This document shows, in pieces, positions 36,991-45,656 of a stretch of 52,686 bases of DNA. The translations under genes were made by a program, and so were the position numbers. The notes beneath the pieces were generated by a model. It was not told the DNA's origin and made no database searches. It was given only the letters and a program-made list of their open reading frames with translations. The DNA is from Roseococcus sp. (GTDB taxonomy: Bacteria; Pseudomonadota; Alphaproteobacteria; Acetobacterales; Acetobacteraceae): the NCBI GenBank assembly GCA_026414745.1, contig JAOAIK010000062.1, positions 1 through 52,686 on the forward strand. Reading direction: 5' to 3'. Every line of letters starts with the position of its first letter. Within the stretch, counting starts at the first letter, position 1.

Positions 36991-38415
36991 ATGGAGCACG
37001 AGTCCGGCGAGCGTTCCCCCAGCACTGCCGGAACATCCACCACCGCCTGGGCGAGGGTCCGTGCGCGGCTGCGCCAGGAGGTGGGCGAGGCCGAGTACCG
37101 GAGCTGGCTCAAGCAGATGAGCCTGGCCGGGCGCGAGGGCGACACGCTCGAAATCACCCTGCCCACCCGCTTCCTGCGCGACTGGGTGCGCGAGCACTAT
37201 GGGGACCGGCTGCGGGCGCTGTGCGAGGCGGAGATGCCCGGCGTGCGCCGGGTGGAGCTGCGCGTGGCCCCGGCCGCGAGCGCAGCCGGCAAGGCGGCGC
37301 GCGAGCCGGTTCCCGCCCTCGCCGAACGCCTGTCGCCGGAGCCCGCCGCGCCCCCCGCACCCGCGGCCGAGGGGCCGCGCGGCGGGGACTGGATGCTGCC
37401 GCTCGATCCGCGCTGGACCTTCGAGAGCTTCGTCGTCGGCAAGCCCAACGAGTTCGCCCATGCCTGCGCCCGGCGCGTGGCCGAGCGCCCGGCCCAGGCG
37501 GGCTTCAACCCGCTCTTCCTCTATGGCGGTGTCGGTCTCGGCAAGACGCACCTGATGCACGCCATCGCCTGGGCGCTGCGCGCGCGCGATCCGGGGCTGG
37601 AGGTGGCCTACATGTCGGCCGAGAAGTTCATGTACCGCTTCATCAACGCGCTGCGCACCCAGAACACCATGGAGTTCAAGTCGCAGCTGCGCTCCGTCCA
37701 CGTGCTGATGGTGGACGACCTGCAGTTCCTCATCGGCAAGGACAACACGCAGGAGGAGTTCTTCCACACCTTCAACGCGCTGATCGACGCGGGCAAGCAG
37801 ATCGTCATCTCGGCCGACAAGGCGCCCAACGACCTCTCCGGTATCGAGGACCGGCTGCGCACCCGCCTTTCGGGCGGCATCGTGGCCGACATCCACGCCA
37901 CCACCTACGAGCTGCGCCTCGCCATTCTCGAGGCCAAGGCCGCCCAGGCGGGGGTGGAGGTGCCCCCGCGGGTGCTCGAGCTGCTGGCGCGCAAGATCGC
38001 GACCAATGTGCGCGAGCTGGAGGGCGCGCTGAACCGCATCCTCGCCCACGCCAAGCTGTTCGGCCGGCCGGTGACGCTCGAGATGGCGACCGAGGCGCTG
38101 GGCGACATCCTGCGCGCGCACGACAAGCGCGTCTCGATCGACGACATCCAGCGGAAGGTGGCCGAGCACTACAACATCCGCCTGACCGAGATGGCCTCGG
38201 CCCGGCGGTCGCGCGCGGTGGCGCGGCCGCGGCAGGTCGCGATGTATCTCGCCAAGCAGCTCACCTCCCGCTCTCTGCCCGAGATCGGCAAGCGCTTCGG
38301 CAACCGCGACCACACGACGGTGCTCCACGCGGTGCAGCGCATCACCGCCCTGATGCAGGAAGACCCGGCCTTCGCCGAGGACGTGACGCTGCTGCGCAAG
38401 ATGCTGGAGAGCTGA
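36991..38415 (+). CDS. dnaA: Chromosomal replication initiator DnaA
   Basis: A 474-residue initiator. Domain I (WARVRARLRQEVGEAEYRSWLKQM) mediates self-contact. A variable Pro/Ala-rich domain II follows. Domain III is an AAA+ module with Walker A GGVGLGKTH (179-187), Walker B VLMVDDLQFL and sensor regions. Domain IV has the DnaA-box-binding signature RSLPEIGKRFGNRDHTTVLH. It opens the origin. The start at 36991 is chosen for GAGG-TCGAGG just upstream; an in-frame GTG at 36955 is a weaker alternative. proC starts two bases after its stop. The upstream gap lacks DnaA boxes, so the origin is probably elsewhere. Confidence 0.97.
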   Translation: MEHESGERSPSTAGTSTTAWARVRARLRQEVGEAEYRSWLKQMSLAGREGDTLEITLPTRFLRDWVREHYGDRLRALCEAEMPGVRRVELRVAPAASAAGKAAREPVPALAERLSPEPAAPPAPAAEGPRGGDWMLPLDPRWTFESFVVGKPNEFAHACARRVAERPAQAGFNPLFLYGGVGLGKTHLMHAIAWALRARDPGLEVAYMSAEKFMYRFINALRTQNTMEFKSQLRSVHVLMVDDLQFLIGKDNTQEEFFHTFNALIDAGKQIVISADKAPNDLSGIEDRLRTRLSGGIVADIHATTYELRLAILEAKAAQAGVEVPPRVLELLARKIATNVRELEGALNRILAHAKLFGRPVTLEMATEALGDILRAHDKRVSIDDIQRKVAEHYNIRLTEMASARRSRAVARPRQVAMYLAKQLTSRSLPEIGKRFGNRDHTTVLHAVQRITALMQEDPAFAEDVTLLRKMLES

Positions 38416-38417
38416 GC

Positions 38418-39227
38418 GTGTCCCTGCCGCCCCTCCTGCTCCTCGGCTGCGGCAAGATGGGGGGCGCGATGCTCTCCGGCTGGCTCGAGCAGGGGCTCGA
38501 TCCCGACAGCCTGGTGGTGGAGCCGCAGGCCGCGGCCATGGCTGCCTTCGCGGGGCGGGTGCGCCATGTCGCCTCGGCCGCCGGAATCCCTGCGGGCTTC
38601 GCCCCGGCCGCCGTGATCCTCGCCACCAAGCCGCAGGAGGCGCCCTCGGCGCTGCCGCTGCTGCGGGGGCTGGTGCGGCCGGGGACGGTGTTCCTCTCCA
38701 TCATGGCCGGCCGCACCGTGGCCGGCATGGCGGGGCTGCTGGGCGAGGGGGCGCGGGTGGTGCGCGCCATGCCCAACACGCCCGCCGCGGTGCGCCAGGG
38801 CTTCACCGTCGCCTTCGCCGGGCCGGGGGTGGACGCCGCCCAGCGCGCCCTCTGCGACCGGCTGCTCTCGGCCATCGGCGAGGCCGCCTGGGTCGAGGAG
38901 GAGGCGCTGCTCGACCCTGTCACCGCCGTCTCGGGCGGGGGGCCGGCCTATGTGTTCCTGCTGGCCGAGGTGCTGGAGCAGGCGGCGCTGGCCGAGGGCA
39001 TCCCGCCTGGGCTTGCGCGGCGCATGGCGCGCGCCACGGTGGCGGGCTCGGGCGCGCTGCTCGCCGCCAGCGCCGAGGACGCGGCGCAGCTGCGCCGCAA
39101 CGTCACCAGCCCCAAGGGCACCACCGAGCGCGCGCTGGCCGTGCTGATGCGGCCGGGTGCGCTGCCCGACCTGATGCGCGAGGCCATCGCCGCCGCCACC
39201 GCCCGCTCACGCGAGCTGGCGGGCTGA
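38418..39227 (+). CDS. proC: Pyrroline-5-carboxylate reductase
   Basis: A 269-residue NAD(P)H-dependent enzyme catalysing the last step of proline synthesis. The dinucleotide fold begins LLLLGCGKMGGAMLSGW. VVRAMPNTPAAVRQG, VTAVSGGGPAYVFLLAEVLEQAA and the C-terminal RRNVTSPKGTTERAL are ProC signatures. It begins with GTG two bases after the dnaA stop, so it is very likely expressed with dnaA by translational coupling. The gene converges on the NIPSNAP gene with about 20 bases between the stops. Confidence 0.95.
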   Translation: MSLPPLLLLGCGKMGGAMLSGWLEQGLDPDSLVVEPQAAAMAAFAGRVRHVASAAGIPAGFAPAAVILATKPQEAPSALPLLRGLVRPGTVFLSIMAGRTVAGMAGLLGEGARVVRAMPNTPAAVRQGFTVAFAGPGVDAAQRALCDRLLSAIGEAAWVEEEALLDPVTAVSGGGPAYVFLLAEVLEQAALAEGIPPGLARRMARATVAGSGALLAASAEDAAQLRRNVTSPKGTTERALAVLMRPGALPDLMREAIAAATARSRELAG

Positions 39228-39246
39228 GGGCGGCGGCGGGGCGGGC

Positions 39247-39570
39247 TCAGTCCTGCCACGTCACCGTCAGGAAGGGCGCGGGCATCAGCAGCTTCGACTC
39301 CTGCGTGGCGATGCAGGGGCGCACCTTCTTGAGATACTCGAGCCAGCCCTGGTCCCTGAACAGGGCGGCGCGGCGCTCGGCGCGCTCGGCCAGGCTCTCA
39401 TAGGCCCACATGTGGATCACCTGGTTCAGCGGCCCGAACTCGGTGGTGTAGTAGCCCACCATGCGGCCCAGGATGCGCTTCTGGATGGGCATGCCCTCGG
39501 CCTCGTAGGTGGCGAGGTAGAAGGCCGTCTGGCCCGGGTGCAGCGTGTAGATGCGCTCTTCGACGATCAT
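39247..39570 (-). CDS. NIPSNAP family protein
   Basis: A 107-residue single-domain protein. EERIYTLHPGQTAFYLATYEAEG, GYYTTEFGPLNQVIHMWAYESLAER and the spacing of RAALFRDQGWLEYL match NIPSNAP (a ferredoxin-like alpha-beta barrel related to dimeric monooxygenase-like proteins). Bacterial members have no settled function. GGCAGGG precedes the chosen ATG at 39570; the open frame upstream is an antisense-type GC artefact. The 174-base gap up to the ferredoxin reductase gene contains nothing I can identify. Confidence 0.85.
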   Translation of the reverse strand: MIVEERIYTLHPGQTAFYLATYEAEGMPIQKRILGRMVGYYTTEFGPLNQVIHMWAYESLAERAERRAALFRDQGWLEYLKKVRPCIATQESKLLMPAPFLTVTWQD

Positions 39571-39744
39571 GTGCCCTGCCTTCAGGCGCCGGAGGCGGCC
39601 TGCGACCGCCTGGCTGCGCCGCGCCGATGGACCATCCGCCGGCGCGGTCGGTCGGGCGGCGCCGCCCGCCGCCGCGCCCCGGGGTTCCGGACGCGGCACC
39701 GATGGGCCGAGGCTTGCCCCGGCGGGCGAGTCTGTCCAGCCGCC

Positions 39745-40566
39745 CTACTTCGTCACGAAGGCCTTCTCGAGCACATAGGTGCCGGGGGCGCTGTTGCTGC
39801 CTTCCACGAAGCCCCGCGCCTCCAGCAGCGCCTTGCAGTCGGCGTTCATCGCCTCGCTGCCGCAGATCATCACGCGGTCGTGCTCGGGCGAGAGGGGGGC
39901 GACGCCGGCCTCCCGTTCGGCCAGCCCCTGCTCCAGCCGCGTGGTGATGCGCCCCTGCACCGGGAAGGGCTCGCGCGTCACGGCCGGCAGGTAGATCAGC
40001 TTCTCTGCGACCATCTCGCCCAGCAGCTCGTGGCGCGGCAGCTCCTGCGTGATCAGGTCGCGGTAGGCGAGTTCCGCCACCTCGCGCACCGTATGCGCCA
40101 GGATCACGCGCTCGTAGCGGTCGTAGATCTCGGGGTCGCGGATCAGCGACATGAAGGGCGCGAGCCCCGTGCCGGTGGCCAGAAGCCAGAGGTTGCGCCC
40201 GGGCAGCAGGTTCTCGGGCACCAGCGTGCCCACGGGCTTCTGGCCGATCAGCACCCGCTCTCCCTGCCGGATGTGCTGCAGCCGCGAGGTGAGCGGGCCG
40301 TGGGGCACCTTGATGGAGAGGAACTCGAGATGCTCCTCCCAGGCCGGGCTGACCATGGAATAGGCGCGGGTCAGCGGCTTTCCCTCCACCATCAGTCCGA
40401 TCATGGTGAACTGGCCGGAGGTGAAGCGGAAGGCGGGGGCGCGGGTGCAGCGGAAGGAGAAGAGACGGTCGGTCCAGTGATGGACCCAGGTGACCTCCTC
40501 GAGCGTGTAGCCCTTGGGCGCGGTCACGAGGGCGGGGGCGGTCTCGGTCATCGGGCGGTCGTGCAT
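39745..40566 (-). CDS. fpr: Ferredoxin-NADP+ reductase
   Basis: A 273-residue bacterial FPR. The FAD domain carries TRAYSMVSP (RxYS motif). The NADP domain carries LLATGTGLAPFMSLIRDPE, and MICGSEAMNADC lies further on. The C-terminal YVLEKAFVTK is the extended ending of subclass I enzymes, which exchange electrons between NADPH and ferredoxin or flavodoxin, often under oxidative stress. The start at 40566 is preceded by GGCGGGGGCG, which lies in a small hairpin (40570-40585). An ATG at 40551 lacks a ribosome-binding site. It is divergent from a GNAT gene. Confidence 0.94.
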   Translation of the reverse strand: MHDRPMTETAPALVTAPKGYTLEEVTWVHHWTDRLFSFRCTRAPAFRFTSGQFTMIGLMVEGKPLTRAYSMVSPAWEEHLEFLSIKVPHGPLTSRLQHIRQGERVLIGQKPVGTLVPENLLPGRNLWLLATGTGLAPFMSLIRDPEIYDRYERVILAHTVREVAELAYRDLITQELPRHELLGEMVAEKLIYLPAVTREPFPVQGRITTRLEQGLAEREAGVAPLSPEHDRVMICGSEAMNADCKALLEARGFVEGSNSAPGTYVLEKAFVTK

Positions 40567-40665
40567 CGCCCCCGCCTATGCGGGGCGGGCGCGGCGGACG
40601 CAAGTGGACATCGCGCCAGCCCGCCCTGCCTTGCGCGGCCGCACACCTCGCGCGACCCTGGTCCC

Positions 40666-41376
40666 ATGAGCGAGTTCCTCCCCCCGCGTGACCCCGAGAC
40701 CGATCCTCCCCTGGGGCCCCGCGTGGACCCCACGCCCCGCCCGCTGCCCGCCCGCGTGCCGCACCGCGGCCGCAGCGTGGACCTCGAGCCGCTGCACATG
40801 CGCCATGTGCCCGACCTCTGGCGCGCCTGCCTCTCCGACCCCACGGGCGCCTCCTTCGCCTACATGGCCTATGGCCCCTTCGCGGACGAGGCGGCGCTCG
40901 GCCAGTTCATCGGCGGCTTCGCCACCACCCATGACCCGATGGTCTGGGCGGTGCGCCCGCACCGGACGGGGACGGTGGATGGCTGGCTCTCGCTGATGGA
41001 GATCTTCCCCGCCCACGCCAACATCGAGATCGGCAACATCTGGTTCAGCCCGCGCCTGCAGCGCAGCCGCGCCGCCACCGAGGCGATGTTCCTGCTGATG
41101 CGCCACGCGATGGACGATCTCGGCTACCGCCGCCTCGTCTGGAAATGCCATGCGTTGAACGCGGCCTCGCGCCGGGCGGCCGCGCGCCTCGGCTTCGTCT
41201 ATGAGGGGACGCTGCGCAACGTCATGGTGGTGAAGGGTCGGCGGCGCGACACGGCCTGGTTCTCCCTCCTCGAGGAGGAATGGCCCGCCCGGCGCGAGGC
41301 CATCGCCGCCTGGCTCGACGACGCGAACTGGGACGCGGGCGGCACGCCGCGGCGCCCTCTCGCGCGGCCGGCCTGA
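40666..41376 (+). CDS. RimJ/RimL-type GNAT acetyltransferase
   Basis: A 236-residue protein. The N-terminal 35 residues are Pro-rich and acidic. The GNAT fold follows: VDLEPLHMRHVPDLWRACL, then NIEIGNIWFSPRLQRSRAATEAM, which replaces the usual acetyl-CoA loop, and CHALNAASRRAAARLGFVYEGTLR, the typical C-terminal GNAT block of the RimJ/RimL branch. Substrates of such proteins range from ribosomal protein N-termini to small amines; none can be assigned here. The 99-base gap to divergent fpr may hold both promoters, but I could not define them. Confidence 0.87.
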   Translation: MSEFLPPRDPETDPPLGPRVDPTPRPLPARVPHRGRSVDLEPLHMRHVPDLWRACLSDPTGASFAYMAYGPFADEAALGQFIGGFATTHDPMVWAVRPHRTGTVDGWLSLMEIFPAHANIEIGNIWFSPRLQRSRAATEAMFLLMRHAMDDLGYRRLVWKCHALNAASRRAAARLGFVYEGTLRNVMVVKGRRRDTAWFSLLEEEWPARREAIAAWLDDANWDAGGTPRRPLARPA

Positions 41377-41467
41377 CCGACGAGCTTCATGCCGGCGTCA
41401 TTCGCCTGTCATGACCGGGCTTTAGGCGCGGTCCCGCCCCCGATCGGGGGGAAGGGAGAGAGGTTCC

Positions 41468-42850
41468 ATGCGCCGTCTTCTGCTCGCCACCACCGCCCTG
41501 CTCGGCTTCGCCGTCGGGCCCGCCCTCGCCGATACGCGCTTCGAGGCGCGGCTCGCCGGCCAGGCCGTGCTGCCGGCGGCCACCTTCATCCAGCCGCCCG
41601 CCGATGCGCCCGAGTATTTCCGCATCTCCGGCCGCTTCACCGGCCCGGGCAACGCGCGCGTCGAGCAGCCGGGCAGCCGCCCGAGCGTGAGCCTGCCCGG
41701 CTATGGCGACCGCCCCACCGGCCTCGCGCTGCCCTTCCAGGGCCAGCCCGTGCAGGGCTTCTCGGGCATCAAGCCCGCGGGCGACGGCAGCTACTGGGTG
41801 ACGAGCGACAACGGCTTCGGCAACCGCCGCAATTCGGCCGACGCGCTGCTCTACCTCTTCCGCATCCGCCCGAACTGGCAGACCGGCCAGGTGGCGGTGG
41901 AGCGCAGCATCGCCCTTTCCGACCCCAACCGGGTGGCGCCCTTCCCGATCATGACCGAGGCCACCGCGACCCGCTACCTGACCGGCGCGGACTTCGACAT
42001 CGAAAGCATCCAGCCCCTACCGGACGGCAGCTTCCTGATCGGCGACGAGTTCGGCCCCTATCTGCTGCACGTCGACGCCGAAGGCCGGCTGCTGCGCATC
42101 ATCGAGACGACGCTGGACGGGCAGGTGCTGCGCACCCCCGACCATCACGCCAACATGATCCCGGCCAACCCGACCCAGGGCGTGGGCTTCCGCGTGCGCC
42201 GATCGGGCGGCTACGAGGGGCTCGCCCTGACGCCGGACGGGCGCACCGCCTGGGCGCTGATGGAGCAGCCCCTTTTCGCCCCCAACAGCGCCGAGCCCGA
42301 GGGCGCCTTCCTGCGCGTGCTGGAGTTCGACGTGACGCGCATGGCCTGGACGGGCCGGTCGCTGCGCTACCGCCTCGAGCCCGGCGCCACCGCCATCGGC
42401 GACTTCAACTTCATCGACGAGCGCCGCGCCCTGGTGATCGAGCGCGACAACGGCGAGGGCGATCCCTCCCGCGCCTGCGCCCAGGGCCAGACCAGCACGC
42501 ATCAGAACCCCTGCTTCGCCATGCCGGCGCGCTTCAAGCGCGTCTATCTGGTGGACATGGGCGCGGTGGACGCCGAGGGCTTCGTGCGCAAGATCGGCCA
42601 CATCGACCTGATGGCGATCCGCGACCCCGAGCGCATCGCCCGCCAGCGCGGCGACCGCGCGCCGGGGGCGGACGACACCGTGTTCACCTTCCCCTTCTTC
42701 ACCATCGAGAACGTGGCGATGGTGGACCAGGACCACATCATCGTCGGCAACGACAACAACCTGCCCTTCTCCGCGGGCCGGCACCTCACGCGCGCCGACG
42801 ACAACGAACTGATCCTGCTGCACGTGCCGGAGTTCCTGCGCGCGCGCTGA
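41468..42850 (+). CDS. Secreted esterase-like (phytase-like) protein
   Basis: A 460-residue exported protein. Residues 1-21 are a signal peptide (MRRLLLATTALLGFAVGPALA). The rest matches the 'esterase-like activity of phytase' domain: GFSGIKPAGDGSYWVTSDNGFGNR, FDIESIQPLPDGSFLIGDEFGPYLLHVD, YEGLALTPDGRTAWALME, GDFNFIDERRALVIERDNGEGD and ENVAMVDQDHIIVGNDNNLPFS. A beta-propeller with acidic metal-binding loops is expected, acting on phosphate esters in the periplasm or outside. Two cysteines lie in the late loop. GGAAGGGAGAGAGG precedes the start. A strong terminator follows. Confidence 0.88.
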   Translation: MRRLLLATTALLGFAVGPALADTRFEARLAGQAVLPAATFIQPPADAPEYFRISGRFTGPGNARVEQPGSRPSVSLPGYGDRPTGLALPFQGQPVQGFSGIKPAGDGSYWVTSDNGFGNRRNSADALLYLFRIRPNWQTGQVAVERSIALSDPNRVAPFPIMTEATATRYLTGADFDIESIQPLPDGSFLIGDEFGPYLLHVDAEGRLLRIIETTLDGQVLRTPDHHANMIPANPTQGVGFRVRRSGGYEGLALTPDGRTAWALMEQPLFAPNSAEPEGAFLRVLEFDVTRMAWTGRSLRYRLEPGATAIGDFNFIDERRALVIERDNGEGDPSRACAQGQTSTHQNPCFAMPARFKRVYLVDMGAVDAEGFVRKIGHIDLMAIRDPERIARQRGDRAPGADDTVFTFPFFTIENVAMVDQDHIIVGNDNNLPFSAGRHLTRADDNELILLHVPEFLRAR

Positions 42851-42869
42851 CCTGCCTGTCGGCGATCCA

Positions 42870-42909
42870 GGCGCCCGGAGGGCACCCCCCGCCGGGCGCC
42901 TTTCCTTTT
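42870..42909 (+). terminator. Rho-independent terminator after the phytase-like gene
   Basis: A perfect 9-bp stem, GGCGCCCGG (42870-42878) with CCGGGCGCC (42892-42900), followed by TTTCCTTTT. It lies 19 bases after the stop codon and separates this gene from the amidase gene. Confidence 0.85.
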
Positions 42910-42994
42910 GGCGGCGCAGGGACGCCTTGCGCGGCGCGCGCCGGCCCCCCAGCATGGCGCCGCTTCCCGCCCCCCGCCCCCCAGGAGTTGCGCC

Positions 42995-44197
42995 GTGACC
43001 CCCGCCCCCGACACCGCCCAGGCCTTCATCCCCGGCGAGCGGCTGCTGCTGGCCCCGACCGGCTCCGGCGTGCTCGATGGGCTGTCCTTCGCGGTGAAGG
43101 ATCTCTTCGACATCGCGGGCCACCCCACCAGCTACGGCAACCCGGACTGGGAGCGCACCCACCCCGTCGCCGCCGCCACGGCCCCCGCCGTGCTCGCGCT
43201 GCTGGAGGCGGGGGCGCGCTGCGAGGGCAAGACCAAGACGGTCGAGCTGGCCTATGGGCTGACGGGCGAGAATGTCTGGCACGGCACGCCCCTCAACCCC
43301 GCCGCGCCCGACCGCTTCCCCGGCGGCTCCTCCTGCGGCTCGGCGGCGGCGGTGGCCGCCGGCACGGTGGATTTCGCCCTCGGCTCGGACACGGGCGGCA
43401 GCGTGCGCATCCCGGCCAGCTATTGCGGCGTCTTCGGCATCCGGCCGAGCTGGGGAGCGGTCAGCCTCGCCGGCGCCTGCCCGCTGGGGCCGAGCTTCGA
43501 CACCTGCGGCTGGTTCGCCCGCAGCGCCGCCGTGCTGCAGCGCGTGGGCGAGGTGCTGCTCCCGGCCGAGCCCTGCGACGCGCCGCTCGGCCCCGTGCTC
43601 AAGGTGAACGAGGCCTGGATCAACGCCCGCCCGACCACCGCCGCCGCCATGGCCTCGGCGATGGCGGCGCTGGAGCGGCTGATGGGCTCGGCCCTTCCCA
43701 TCGATGTGGCGCCCGAGGGGCTGCCCGCTCTCTACGAGCATTTCCGCTGCATGCAGGCGCAGGAGGCCTGGGCCTCGCTCGGCGCATGGATCGCCGCCAC
43801 CCAGCCGCAGTTCGGCCCCGGCGTCGGCGAGCGCTTCGCCGCGGCGCGCGACATGCCGGCCGCCAAGGCCGCCGAGGGCCGCGCCTTCCGCCGCACCTTC
43901 AAGCGCCGCATGGCCGCGCTGCTGGCGGGCGGGGCGGTGCTGGCCTACCCGACGAGCCCCATCCCGGCGCCGAAGCTCGGCGCGAGCCAGGCGGAGCAGA
44001 ACGCGGTGCGCGAGACGACCATGGGCGTGACCGCCATCGCCGGCCTCGCCTCGCTGTGCGAGGTGACGCTGCCCGTGGGCAAGGTGGAGGGGGCGCCGGT
44101 CGGCCTCTCCCTCGTTGCCGGCACGGGGCGGGACCGCGCGCTGCTCGCCCTCGCCACGCGCCTCGCGGCCGAACTCGGCCTGCCGGCGGCGGCATGA
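42995..44197 (+). CDS. Amidase-signature family hydrolase
   Basis: A 400-residue amidase with the Ser-cisSer-Lys triad in place: Lys35 in FAVKDLFD, Ser112 in GGSSCGSAAAVAAG, and nucleophile Ser136 in GSDTGGSVRIPASYCG. The latter half is shorter than GatA and lacks its tRNA-linked features, so this is a metabolic amidase or aryl/carbamoyl hydrolase of unknown substrate. The start is GTG at 42995 with AGGAG seven bases before. It overlaps the following acetyltransferase gene by four bases (ATGA), suggesting that amide cleavage and N-acetylation act on related compounds. Confidence 0.9.
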   Translation: MTPAPDTAQAFIPGERLLLAPTGSGVLDGLSFAVKDLFDIAGHPTSYGNPDWERTHPVAAATAPAVLALLEAGARCEGKTKTVELAYGLTGENVWHGTPLNPAAPDRFPGGSSCGSAAAVAAGTVDFALGSDTGGSVRIPASYCGVFGIRPSWGAVSLAGACPLGPSFDTCGWFARSAAVLQRVGEVLLPAEPCDAPLGPVLKVNEAWINARPTTAAAMASAMAALERLMGSALPIDVAPEGLPALYEHFRCMQAQEAWASLGAWIAATQPQFGPGVGERFAAARDMPAAKAAEGRAFRRTFKRRMAALLAGGAVLAYPTSPIPAPKLGASQAEQNAVRETTMGVTAIAGLASLCEVTLPVGKVEGAPVGLSLVAGTGRDRALLALATRLAAELGLPAAA

Positions 44198-44715
44198 TCA
44201 TCCGCGACGCGACGCCGGCCGACATCCCGGCCATCACCGCCATCTACGCCCACCATGTGCTGCACGGCACCGGCACCTTCGAGGAAACCCCGCCGAGCGA
44301 GGAGGAGATGGCCGCGCGCATGGCCAAGGTGCAGGGCGCGGGCCATGCCTGGCTGGTGGCCGAGCAGGAGGGGCGGGTGGCGGGCTATGGCTACTACGCC
44401 CCCTTCCGCGAGCGCAGCGCCTATCGCTTCACGGCCGAGGACAGCATCTATGTCCGCGACGACGTGCGCGGCATGGGGGTGGGGAAGGCGCTGGTCCAGG
44501 CGCTGCTGGCCCGTGCCGAGGCGGCGGGGATGCGGCAGATGATCGCCGTGATCGGCGACAGCGAGAATGTCGGCTCCATCGGCCTGCACGCCTCGCTCGG
44601 TTTCCGTCAGGTGGGGGTGATGAAGGCGGTGGGCCTGAAGTTCGGCCGCTGGCTCGACGTGGTGACCATGCAGCGCGCGCTCGGCGAGGGCGAGCACAGC
44701 CTGCCCCGGGGATAG
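44194..44715 (+). CDS. GNAT acetyltransferase, phosphinothricin/methionine-sulfoximine type
   Basis: A 173-residue GNAT enzyme. IIRDATPADIPAITAIYAHHVLHGTGTFEETPP is the hallmark opening of the phosphinothricin acetyltransferase (Pat/Bar) branch. YVRDDVRGMGVGKALVQALL forms the acetyl-CoA loop, and IGDSENVGSIGLHASLGFRQVG the C-terminal core. Native substrates of chromosomal members include methionine sulfone/sulfoximine and other amino-acid-like compounds. It is translationally coupled to the amidase gene. It converges on the phosphodiesterase gene, 24 bases apart. Confidence 0.92.
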   Translation: MIIRDATPADIPAITAIYAHHVLHGTGTFEETPPSEEEMAARMAKVQGAGHAWLVAEQEGRVAGYGYYAPFRERSAYRFTAEDSIYVRDDVRGMGVGKALVQALLARAEAAGMRQMIAVIGDSENVGSIGLHASLGFRQVGVMKAVGLKFGRWLDVVTMQRALGEGEHSLPRG

Positions 44716-44739
44716 CGGCGCGCCCCGAGGCCCCGGCCC

Positions 44740-45567
44740 TCACGCCAACGGGCGCAGCGGGCCATAGGCCTCCGGGATCAGCCCGATGTCGTGCAGCGCG
44801 AGCCCGTCCACGAGGCGCAGATGGTGTTCCGCCGTGCCGTCCTCGTGCAGCACATGCTCCATCCAGCCCAGCAGCTTGCTGCCCAGCGGCTTCTGCCAGG
44901 CATCGCCGACGATGAAGCCGATGGCCGGCGCCCAGAGCTGCAGCAGCCCGTCGGTGCGATGCACCCGGTGCTGGTGGATGTGGCCGGAGGCGACGAAGGC
45001 CGGGCGGCGCTCGCCGAAGAGGGCGAGCAGCCGGGCGCGCGGGGCGGGCAGCACCGGCCAGTAGGTCACCGCCGCATCGTCCAGCCGCTGCTCGGTCAGC
45101 GGCTTGTGCTGGAACAGGGCGATGCGGCGCGCCCCGGCGGTGGCCACCGCCTCCTCCAGCAGCGCCCATTGCGCCTCGGCCTCGGGCGCGGTGAGGGACT
45201 GGGTGTCGAGACCGATCAGCCGCCAGCCCGGAAGGTCATGCACCCAGGCATGGCTGCCGAAGACGCGCCGCCAGCGCGCGATGCGCTCGGCGGTCACCGG
45301 CTGTCGGCCGCCCAGCACCGGCTCGTCGCCGATGTCGTGGTTGCCGGGCAGGGCGCGCCAGTCCGCGCCGAGCGCCGCATGGCGGGCGGCGGCGTGGCGC
45401 AGATCCTCCTCCTCCTCCGCGCCGTCGAGCGAGAGGTCGCCGGTGGCGATCACGAGATCGGGGCGGGCGGCGCGCACCGCCTCGGCCACCAGGTCGAAAT
45501 TGCCCTCGAAGCGCGGGAAGCGCGGCGAGAGATGGGCGTCGCTGAGCTGGGCGATGCGCACGGGCAT
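44740..45567 (-). CDS. GpdQ/CpdA-type metallophosphodiesterase
   Basis: A 275-residue calcineurin-like phosphoesterase with the full metal-site set: QLSDAH (Asp10, His12), ATGDLS, LPGNHDIGD, FQHKPL and SGHIHQHR. Class III members hydrolyse cyclic AMP (CpdA) or glycerophosphodiesters (GpdQ). It lies 89 bases after the last solute-binding-protein gene of a Ugp-like ABC operon on the same strand, which favours glycerophosphodiester breakdown; this is inference. The protein has no signal peptide, so it acts in the cytoplasm. The start at 45567 is the only one placing the D-x-H motif near the N-terminus. Confidence 0.88.
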   Translation of the reverse strand: MPVRIAQLSDAHLSPRFPRFEGNFDLVAEAVRAARPDLVIATGDLSLDGAEEEEDLRHAAARHAALGADWRALPGNHDIGDEPVLGGRQPVTAERIARWRRVFGSHAWVHDLPGWRLIGLDTQSLTAPEAEAQWALLEEAVATAGARRIALFQHKPLTEQRLDDAAVTYWPVLPAPRARLLALFGERRPAFVASGHIHQHRVHRTDGLLQLWAPAIGFIVGDAWQKPLGSKLLGWMEHVLHEDGTAEHHLRLVDGLALHDIGLIPEAYGPLRPLA

Positions 45568-45656
45568 GCGGGCAGTCTCGCAGGAAAGGGCAGGGAAGGG
45601 CAGGGGCGCGGCCGCCCCGCCGGGCGCGCGCCCGGCGGGGGGAGGGCGGGGCGCCC

